The position numbers and the translations under genes are program-made. Under the pieces are notes generated by a model, which was given only the letters and a program-made list of their open reading frames with translations, was not told the DNA's origin and ran no database searches. DNA of 19,149 nucleotides from Hyphochytrium catenoides (taxonomy: Eukaryota > Sar > Hyphochytriomycetes > Hyphochytriales > Hyphochytriaceae), in assembly GCA_900088475.1 (NCBI GenBank), contig FLMG01003780.1, positions 52,863-72,011 of the forward strand, written 5' to 3'. Below are positions 9,546 through 17,829 of this stretch, piece after piece. Within the stretch, counting starts at the first letter, position 1. Every line of letters starts with the position of its first letter.

Positions 9546-10769
9546 ATGGGCACCAGGGAGCTTAGGATGGCCACTTTAAAAAGAGCTTTAAGCTGGGCCT
9601 GTTTGGCTTTGATTGCTTCATTCCAACTGCTTTCGATGCGCTGCCCATATGTGAGTGCTGATGGAGACCATAGCTCCCACTCCTCCGGGCCCACTCCATC
9701 CTCAAGCGCCATCTCACTTAGCTCTTCGGTTTGTGTTACAACCCCATCAGATGCAGCATGCAAGACCTACACTTACCCCGATGCCGATGCAAGAGCGGAT
9801 TTAGACAAGCTGTGCACTTCTATGCCCTTCATGATTGGATGTAGCCTTCGGTCCCTGTGTGACGCTAAGTCAATTGTCTCTGAGAAGTACTGCGCACCCA
9901 TCAGTCTGTTACAGACAATTTGCATTGAAGACACTGGCATGAGCAGCATGCAAGGCTGTGCCAATGTCTCCTCTCTTTGTGGCTCTGGGGGTTCTGTCGT
10001 GGAGCAATGCAAGCAGAAGCCACCGATTCCCTCAGTTATTGAATCATTTTCGACCACAAAGTTGGCCGTCAAGTCTTGCTCTCAGATGAACATGGACGGC
10101 TGCGACCTCTGTGTCTCTGAGAACAACTGCAAGGACCCCTTGATGGCCATGTCAAGACTTTGTCAGTCCATGTGGATGGATGAATGCCAGGAATGGAAAA
10201 GCATGTGCGACGCCCTGCCTGACAACGAAAGGCAGTCTTTAGCAGTCATCTGCGGCTCCTCTTCACCTAGCGAAGCCACACCTCTTATGCGGATGTACTT
10301 CCACACAGGCCTTGTGGACTACGTTCTCTTCAAAGGGTGGGTACCACGGACACCCGGTTACTATACCCTCACCGTCCTGGCTATCCTGCTCCTTGGAATA
10401 CTCTCAACTCTCCTTCGTCTCTTTAGAAAGAATGCTGAGATGAAGTTTGCGATGAAAGACGCCAAAGATTCCGCCGAGGTCCATTCCCCTGCAGACAGAG
10501 GTGAAGCTGGGGTCGTCATAGTGAATGGCATGAAGCGCAAGGTACTATCACGGAAGACAATCCTCCTGCAAAACGCTGTCAGAGGCGCGTTCATGGCGGC
10601 CATAGTGACGGTGGACTACATGCTCATGCTGATTGCTATGACCTTCAATGTCGGCCTGTTCATAGCTGTCGTGGTGGGCTTCAGTCTAGGCCAGCTCTTA
10701 TTTGGGCACCTCCTGGTGGAGGAAAGGGTCGGCTCGCCCGGTGTGGCAGACCCAATGTGCTGCGGCTAG
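9546..10769 (+). CDS. Ctr-family copper transporter with Cys/Met-rich ectodomain
   Basis: Single uninterrupted frame, 407 residues from the ATG at 9546 (400 from the ATG at 9567, which places the signal peptide MATLKRALSWACLALIASF at the very N-terminus). A long extracellular-type region holds about 20 cysteines and many methionines, in repeated modules (LCTSMPFMIGCSLRSLC, ICIEDTGMSSMQGCANVSSLC, LCQSMWMDECQEWKSMC). Then come MRMYFHTGLVDYVLF, TM1 (YYTLTVLAILLLGILSTLL), a cytosolic loop of about 60 residues, TM2 with the MxxxM motif (YMLMLIAMTF), and TM3 with GxxxG (VVGFSLGQLLFGHLL). MxxxM and GxxxG are the diagnostic Ctr motifs: TM2 methionines line the trimeric Cu(I) pore and GxxxG packs TM3. 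The short tail ends in MCCG, a likely Cu(I)-binding CC motif. Frame alone allows a GTG start at 9480, but no ATG occurs before 9546. An AATAAA lies 19 nt after the stop. The protein likely acts at the plasma membrane or an internal membrane. Confidence 0.92.
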   Translation: MGTRELRMATLKRALSWACLALIASFQLLSMRCPYVSADGDHSSHSSGPTPSSSAISLSSSVCVTTPSDAACKTYTYPDADARADLDKLCTSMPFMIGCSLRSLCDAKSIVSEKYCAPISLLQTICIEDTGMSSMQGCANVSSLCGSGGSVVEQCKQKPPIPSVIESFSTTKLAVKSCSQMNMDGCDLCVSENNCKDPLMAMSRLCQSMWMDECQEWKSMCDALPDNERQSLAVICGSSSPSEATPLMRMYFHTGLVDYVLFKGWVPRTPGYYTLTVLAILLLGILSTLLRLFRKNAEMKFAMKDAKDSAEVHSPADRGEAGVVIVNGMKRKVLSRKTILLQNAVRGAFMAAIVTVDYMLMLIAMTFNVGLFIAVVVGFSLGQLLFGHLLVEERVGSPGVADPMCCG

Positions 10770-11626
10770 GCAAGGATGACGAAGAGCAATAAAGTAGCTA
10801 GAGGAAGAGGTTACTAGGAGCCTCCTTGAGGCTTGACACAAGGGATTGTGTCCTCACGTTTGTATTATGTGGTGTCACTTAGCTAGTCTTACTAGGCGCG
10901 TGGTATGGTCCTCTAAGGATCACGATCCTCTTCATATCCTCTCCTCCTTCCTAACCTAATAAACCACATAAGTTACTGAACTGACACTTGCTTGGACGCT
11001 TCCTCCGGTTACCTCTATGGAGGCAAGTGTGGGGCCGCGCGGTCCCTTACCCAGTGAGACCTAGACCTAAGGTGCTGTACAAGGAGGCAGCTGCTCTCTT
11101 AGAGTGCACTACTGGGAACAGTCTCCGTCCTCTCTTACATCCTTCTTTGTATCATCTGATTGGCCTCTCTTGAGCTTCAGACCAGCTCCCTGACGCTTCA
11201 TCTCAGCATCAGCAACAAGTGTCTTCTTTTCCACCTTTCCGAAAAAATGGGATGCACTCCCGAGGGTAAACAGTCCAAGATTCCTTATATACGAAAATGA
11301 AATATACCTTATCATAATGCCCCTCGCTCGTTGTAAATGAAAGACCGAAGATAAATACTTCGCCTAAACTATTCAGCCTCAGCCTCCAGTACCCCTCCTG
11401 GGGAGACAAAGTTGTTTCTGATTGAAGCTTCTTGGAGACCATCGGCTTCTCAAGCTCTGGAGCCGGCGCGCCTGGAAGTCATCGCCGAGAGAAGCTTCAA
11501 CAGTCTTCAACTGTCACCTTCGACGCGGTCTCAACATCTTCCCTTCACATTTTTCAAGTTCTCTATCTCTCTGTACAGGTCGCCGTTCTTCTTGGTAGGC
11601 GGTCCTGGGCGTTTAGAGGAGGAAGC
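10770..11626. other. Gap between copper transporter and methyltransferase fusion gene
   Basis: The first part should be the 3' UTR of the copper transporter (AATAAA at 10788-10793). At 11442-11209 on the minus strand is a 77-codon frame with an ATG start (MVSKKLQSETTLSPQEGYWR..., then FGLSFTTSEGHYDK followed by a plausible donor GTATAT). A second minus frame at about 11263-11109 is lysine-rich and hydrophilic. They may be two exons of a small divergent gene, but the phases do not match at the best splice sites, so I do not call it. The plus strand just before 11627 is open for about 65 codons without an in-frame stop and may hold leader sequence. Confidence 0.4.
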
Positions 11627-14600
11627 ATGGGAAGAAGAGTACGAGGAAGTGGTGGTGGCAGAGGACCACCTGAAGATCTGCTAGCAGCTCAGCAGGAGGC
11701 ACTCAGGGAGCTAGAAGAGGCGCAGAAACTCTTTCAGGAGGCACGGCGCCAGGCAGAAGAGGCGAAAAGAGTACATTCTGAGATACTTGGAGCCGCAGAG
11801 GAAGCCATGGCAGTCAAAGAGGCAGCCCAGATGCAGCTCGCTGGTGCTAAGACGAAGAGATCACCGAAGAAAGGTTAGAGCATCCGCCTTCGCTTCTAGC
11901 CCCTTTTTGTTTATTCAGCTAGATTGCGGATGAGCCTAGAAACATGACATCTGGCACTTCGCTTTGTCCTCTCGCCCTTGCGCTGGTTCCTTGCTCTGTT
12001 TCAAGTAGGAATCTTGTCCTGGCCACGCTATGTCAGGCGATTTTCTGTTTCTTTGGCAACTCTAAGCTAGACTAAGCTCCTCCTCACCCTGCAGCTCAAG
12101 GTAAAGCCCCAGAGTATGGTTCAGGGTCCTACTGGGAGGAGCGGTATGCCGCCTCTCTTCCCTCCGCTTCTACAAAAGGACTAAGCGATGGTGAAGAGGC
12201 GTCCCTCTATGAGTGGTACGGCGACTTCTCTTCGCTAAGACACATTATCACCTCGGCCATTCCTCTTCCAGAACCATGTGTTGAAGGTGCGCCAGAGGGC
12301 AGGTCAGAGAGAGGAAGGGAAGAAGTTGAGGAGGAGGAAGGGGCGATCCTTCTCGTGATTGGAACGGGGAACTCTTCTCTGTGTGAAGATCTAGCATTGT
12401 ACGGCTATCCAAGAGTTATTGGGACAGATATCTCTCCCACCGTCGTGGAGTTGATGAACGAGAGAGCGCTAAGAGGTCAGCCACGAGGGAAAACAGGGTC
12501 TCCAGATAGAGAAGACGAAGCAAAAGCGAAAGGAGAAAGAAGAGAGCGAGAAAAGCTGGCCGATAGATTGACCTACTATCACCTGGACGCACAAGATATG
12601 AAGATCATTCCCTCTCTTTCCTGCAGAGGCGTGATAGATAAGGGTACCTTGGATGCCATCCTGGCTGGTGGCAAAGAAGGAAATGATGAAGAAGGAAAGA
12701 CGGTGGAACGTGAGTCTCTCTCTCGGGCGGAAAGGGTTCTAACAGAAGTGAGTCGCGTCCTGAAGGAAGATGGAGTCTTCCTTCTCATCTCTGCGGTTGA
12801 GCCAGAGAAGTACAAGCCTCTTCTCTCCTCATATTTCTCTCTGGCTAACGTGACGCCCTTCCAAACGGACTACGGAGTACCAGCTTTTGCCTATGCGCTC
12901 CGCAAGCAGAACAGTGAGGACAAGCAGGGCGGAGGAGCGATTGGCGCCATTGTGCAAGCAATCCAGCGACTTCGCCTGGAAGTAGACAACGAAAGAGAAG
13001 AGGCGATTAGCAGTTGTTGGTCCTCTTTACAAGGTCTGAAGGAGCTCAAGGACAGACTGACATTTGAGCAGCAAGCTGCCGGAAAGGAAGTTGATGCAAA
13101 GTGGAAGGCGTTTCTCTCAGGACTCGAGAACGAGGAGAAACAGAGTGAGGAAAAGCAAGAGGAAGAGCCGTACCATAGTGATTGTGAACCATCAGATAGA
13201 GAAGAGATTGTCCCTACATGCCCTCAATGCCTCTCTCTCTCCAAGACAGCTGGAGTCTCTGGAAACTGTTCCTGTGGCCTTCGGATCAGCTGGAGTCAGG
13301 ATGAGGAGGAAGTAGCGCTTTCCATTTCTCTTCCCTATCCCTGCCAAGCTAAGGATGTTAAGGTTGATATAAAGAGAGAGAAGGTGACAGTTGTTCTCGC
13401 TTCTGCTCCCTCTTCATCGCCGTCTTCCTCTCCTTTGGTTCTTTTGGACCACCTTCTTCTTCAAAGGGTTAACCCGGCAGAATCTGTGTGGACTCTACTT
13501 GATGAGGGCACTAGTCTTCATGTAGGTTACCTCTTCTCTTTCTCTCCTGTCCCACCTCCCCTGTTGCGATGTTTTTCTCTTTTTAACGCTTATTCCCCTG
13601 CCACGTCATTCTCGCTCGTTTTCTCTCCTCTCTGTTTCTCTCCACATGCCTGGCTATAGTTTCCTTGCCATCTCCGTCCCTTCGTAGCTATATATCGAAA
13701 GTGCTCTACCTTGTCCACGGCTGGAACAAGGGAGACTGCGTTACCTTTGTGTTCTGTCCAAACCTTCACGATCGATTTCTAACACTGACCAACTCCAGCT
13801 TGTTTTGGCCAAGACCCCAGACGGAGGAAAGAGAGAGAAATGGAGTCGCATCTTCTCTCTCTCCCGTCCTCTCTCCTCTTCCACACACCCGCAGGTGTCG
13901 CTGCACCTTTTGGCGAAGGAGCTTCGTCAGGGTCGGTATCGGTGTGAGGTGGCAGCCGAGGTGCACTATATAGGTGGCAAGGTTCATGACAAGGTCAGAA
14001 AGAAGGGAACTAACGTTCTGAGGACCGGTTTTGCAGTCTAGTTCACTTTGTCTTCAATTTTTAGCTCTTTCTCCTTTATTTCTTCGTTCTCTGGCTAGAC
14101 TTTGGTCCACTTTCTCTTCCGCATTACCTGTCTGGCTCTCTCTCTCATGTCCTCTCTGTTCTTCAGGACTATGTCGCGATCTACCCATTTCACACTGCGG
14201 GCATCGCCTCCAATCTCCAAAGAGTGTCCATTCTATCGGACTTTGAAGATCTGTGCTTCGTGACGGAAGGAGAGCAGGAACAGGGAGGACGAACAAAGCT
14301 CTGGTTGATGCTTCCACAATCGAGTGGAGCCTACGTCCTATACCTTCTAAACGGGAGAAACAGGGTAATGGCGCAGTCTTTCCCTTTTCAGGTCTCTCTC
14401 TCTTCTCCTAGTCCATCCGTTTCCTCACTGGAGCAGTATGAAGAGAAACAGCCTTTGGAGGAGGACGGAGAGCAGACCCTTCCAACAGCGCTTCAGTCAT
14501 TGTCGCTGAAGCGGGAAGACGAGCTCTTGCCAGGAAACTCTACTCCTTCCATTGAAGGAAGAATAGGGCAAGGAAAAGCAAGGGAAGAGAAAGATCCTAA

Positions 14601-14889
14601 GGTCGTTATTGAGAAGCTCAGTAATATAAGGTGCTACCAAGTATACTGCATCACGCCAGGAAGAGCGAGAGAGCTCACGGTGCGACAGAGTGCTCGGGAC
14701 ACATTGTCTCTCATTTTTAAAGGCTTGAACAAGGAAGAGCAGATGTTTCAGACAAGCCAAGAGGACAGAGAAGAGAAGAAGGTCCCACTGAGCTTTGACC
14801 TTCCAGTGGACGTGGAAGGGATCCTGGCTCAAGCGAACGTAAATGCTCTCTTAATCCTGCTCAACCCATCCTTCGCTAAGAAAGCATGA
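11627..14889 (+). CDS. Methyltransferase (EEF1AKMT4/METTL13-type) fused to CS domain and SKICH-like C-terminus
   Basis: Exons 11627-11873, 12095-13521, 13799 to about 14035 and 14167-14889; about 877 residues if the third donor is at 14035. Residues 15-80 form an Ala/Glu-rich coiled coil. Then follow YGSGSYWEERYAASL, LYEWYGDFSSLRHII, the SAM-binding motif LVIGTGNSSLCEDL, VIGTDISPTVVELM, the family signature VIDKGTLDAILAGG and SRVLKEDGVFLLIS: a seven-beta-strand methyltransferase of the group that methylates eEF1A lysines. In the same open exon come a coiled acidic linker, CPQC...CSC (possible zinc site) and a CS domain (RISWSQDEEEVALSISLPYP; VDIKREKVTVVL; ESVWTLLDEGTSLH joined to LVLAKTPDGG and EKWSRIF), as in NudC/p23 co-chaperones. 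The C-terminus has DYVAIYPFHTAG and GAYVLYLLNGRNRVMAQSFP, which resemble the start and end of a SKICH fold; this part is tentative. Methyltransferase and CS domains share one uninterrupted exon, so their fusion is certain. The third donor is unsure (13994 is an alternative). Confidence 0.85.
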
Positions 14890-14936
14890 TAGCTGCCCAG
14901 CTGTTGCCTCTTTCCTTCACCCCGACTTCCCTTACA

Positions 14937-16705
14937 ATGCTAGAGCTCCAGCGGGACTCTTGCCCCATTGCGCTCCGATCTTTCCTGCCCTGGTTCTCAC
15001 GCTTGCCAACGCTTCTCCTCAATGTCATGTGTCAGTGTGATGGACTCTCTATCATATAGTACTCTGGCCTGATTCTATCCTTTACTTCTCGAAAGCCCTG
15101 GTCTCCTTGTCCCCTCTCCCCACGTGTTGTTTCTGCTCCCCTCAGGGTCCCTTCCTTATCCCTTCTCGTCGACAGCGCTCTTGCTCACAATGTTATCCCA
15201 GGAGGATTACATCTCTCTTCGTATCCCCTTCAAAGAGAGAGAGAACGGAACAGGTGCGGCGTGGCAACGCGCATTGAATGTTTCGCTGACATTCCAAGAG
15301 GAACTGGAGCCTAGCAGCTTTGCCTTGATGGGCTGCAGGTTCTGTGGACAGGAGCTCAGTAACAACAGGATTGAGCAGGTATCGTGTCGTCTGGTTTCTA
15401 CCTCGCTTGGTCACACCTCTCTTTCCTTCTCTAACTTTCTCGTTTTATTCTATCCATCAATATCCTTCCATGACTCAGCTTACAGCGTCTTCTGGCCCGA
15501 TGCCGCCATAATCTAGCAAGGTAGTTCTCTTTCCTCAACCTCGTTTCTTTACTCGTCTTCTCTCTCCCTCTCTATCGTCTTTGGCCCTTTCTTCTCCTAA
15601 CCCTTTGGCCCTACGTCGCCTGTGTCAGGTGTTCCCTCTCCCATCCTCTGGCTGGCAGGACATGACAGAATATTGGACCAGCTGCCTCGAAATCTCTCAA
15701 AAGATCCCTAAGGAAGACATCAGGGCCTCTCCCCGAAGGTACGCCGAAGCCAACATTATAGCACAATGTGCCTCAGGACTGATCTGCCTCCCTTACTCTC
15801 CTTCCTGTCTCTCCTTATCTATCTTTCCCTCCCTAGATGTTACCTAGGAACCACCTTCCTCCTCCTACATCCTTCCGATCTCCTGACAGGAAGCTTCATT
15901 CTAGAAGGAGAGAACACGACCCCTACGATTGTGCGCTGTTCTCGCTGCTTGTCCCTGCTAGGCATCGAGGAAGGCAGAGGCAGAGAGGGAGACAAGCAAG
16001 GGAGGACCTTTAAACTGGAGAAAAAGGCGCTCTTCTCTAATAGAGCGGAAGATGTAATGGAAAGTGCTAGTAAGGCAGGACAGAGGTTGAACATTCTCTC
16101 TCAATACAGTGTGGAGAGCTGCACCGCTGTTTCCATGATGGAGTCAGTGGACGCCGCCGCGGGATACTCATTCCTTCTGAAGGTAGTGAAAGAAGAACTG
16201 AAAGAGAGAGGGAAGGACGACAGCAATAACGAGGAACTCAGGGGAGAAGTGGTTGGACGTTTGCAGGTAAATTATAAGGCTAATCCTGTTAGCTCTTGCC
16301 CACGCTTTCTCCGCGGAGACTCCAAATCACAGTCTAAGCATCTGTCCCTTTTCCACCCTCTAGCTGCCTAGCTGCCGCTTCATACATTTATCGCAGGTTT
16401 CTGTCTCTCTTTCTAATAGTCATCGCTCCCTCTCCTCTTGTTCTGCAGGTGCTAAGTTGGGATCTTAGCCTTCTTTCCGGAGGCAGTGAGCAATGGCAGA
16501 GAGTGCTAAAGGTGACCTACAATCGCGAGAGAGAAGGCGAAAGAAAGCGAGGGGGTAGCTCAAGGTACAGTCTTACTGTTTGCCATTGTGACTTCTTTGG
16601 AGCTGACTTGAGGAGATAGCAGGCCCACCCACGTTCTTGTACTGACGCAGGAGGAGGCCGAGGAGGTAAGGAGAGTACACTGCTCTCTCAGTGGGCTGTA
16701 CCTCC

Positions 16706-16764
<59 letters not shown>

Positions 16765-16897
16765 ATGTGGGGCAGAGTGAGCACAGGCTAACGCATCTCT
16801 GCAGCTTCTTTCAGGTCTAGAGGAGACTACCGCGCTTCTCCCTCGATCATGCCAGTCCTTCCTCTCCTCTCGCGTGGGCTATCTCCGTCTTCCCTAA
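14937..16897 (+). CDS. UBE3D-like E3 ubiquitin ligase (HECT_2 domain)
   Basis: Seven exons join in phase: 14937-15030, 15146-15378, 15629-15738, 15837-16266, 16449-16564, 16623-16665 and 16805-16897; about 372 residues against 389 in human UBE3D. Landmarks in order: MGCRFCGQEL (human CQSCGE); joined RIEQVFPLPSSGWQDMTEYW (human RVLPLPSENW); YLGTTFLLLHPSDL (human IGDSFFLVN); IVRCSRCLSLLGIEE (human VICKRCKVMLGE); VLSWDLSLLSGG...QWQRVLKVTY (human LLWLLNSDSL...WSAVKVLY); and EEAEE joined to LLSGLEETTALLPRS at the C-terminus. The two Cys pairs could bind zinc. UBE3D binds E2 enzymes such as UBE2C and cyclin B and forms ubiquitin thioesters in vitro. The first exon (ATG at 14937, 47 bp after the preceding stop) is the least certain; 15190 is the fallback start. 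The fifth exon is only 43 nt. The gene converges on the P-loop gene with 46 bp between stops. Confidence 0.84.
16711..16758 (+). repeat. (CT)24 microsatellite in the last intron of the UBE3D-like gene
   Basis: Forty-eight bases of perfect CT dinucleotide, followed by a short GT run, within the intron 16666-16804. In transcript sense it is (CU)24 and ends about 45 nt before the 3' splice site. Confidence 0.97.
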
Positions 16898-16943
16898 GGG
16901 CCAGCAAGATGTCTGTCTATTTGCGCTTCAAGGGTTAACGGGT

Positions 16944-17793
16944 CTATGGCGCTTGGAACTGTAGGACCACCATGCTGCTGCTCTCTCTTTCACTCTCCAG
17001 CTCTTCCCTAGTTAAGGCCCTAAGTCGTAGCCTTTGCCGGATCCTTTGTCTCTGGTCTTCATTGGAACTTCGACTGAGAGGCACTGGAAGAGATAGGAAC
17101 GAATCGCTTGTGCAGCTCATTCCGTCTTCCTCTACGCCAAGAGATCGCCTGCAAGTAGATATCTTAGATATTGAGGAGACTAGATGCCACTCCTCCAAAA
17201 GCAGGAAGAAAACGAGCGCCCCGTGGTCGTCAGTTTCTCTCTCCCACAGGGCGTCATCTGCCCGTCTCTGCTGTTGCTCGTCTATTCTGACTTGCAAGTC
17301 CTCCATCATTGACTCCCAATGCGTCCGTATGGCTTCCCTTATCCCTCGCTCAACCTCAGAGATCTCCCTGAATATTGACGGGTCGTCCGTCGTCCACACA
17401 CTGACAGGCGTATCTTCTTCATCAGTGCTTCTCTCTTCCTCCTCTCCTCTGTGCAAGAGAAAGAGAGGAACCCCTTCAAAGAGTTTCTTCTCCAAGAGGT
17501 CGAAGAGTGGCGGGTGATAGGGAAAACGCAGCGAGAACTCCCGGTCCCTCTCTCCAAGAGAGGTAAAGGGATTGCCTCTGATAATAAAGAATTCTTCGCC
17601 CGCGTTGTCTCTTCTTGGTCTTCCATGCTCTGCTCCTTCTCTCTCTTGATCTTGGAAGACAAAGATGAACTTGGAACTGGAAGGGGTGAGGGCGAACCAG
17701 TTCTTAACCAGCCACTGTCCCACCTACATAGAACGACACGTGTGAGGATGGAGAAGCTTGAACCAAAGGGACAGAAAGAGAGAGAGAATGAGG

Positions 17794-17829
<36 letters not shown>

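Noticed and set aside
10900-10945. Short inverted repeat AGGATC-AC-GATCCT as a terminator
   Set aside because: A six-base stem is expected by chance, and hairpin terminators are not expected in a eukaryotic nuclear gene.
12579-12815. Minus-strand frame inside the methyltransferase gene
   Set aside because: Shadow of the coding exon; similarly the minus frames at 14054-14317, 14497-14832 and 15193-15414, and the plus frames at 16972-17517 and 18300-18823.
16565-16620. Earlier stop (TAG at 16618-16620) as the end of the UBE3D-like protein
   Set aside because: Splicing 16564 to 16623 keeps phase and adds the conserved C-terminal LP...EELL...LLPRS block, so the stop lies in an intron.
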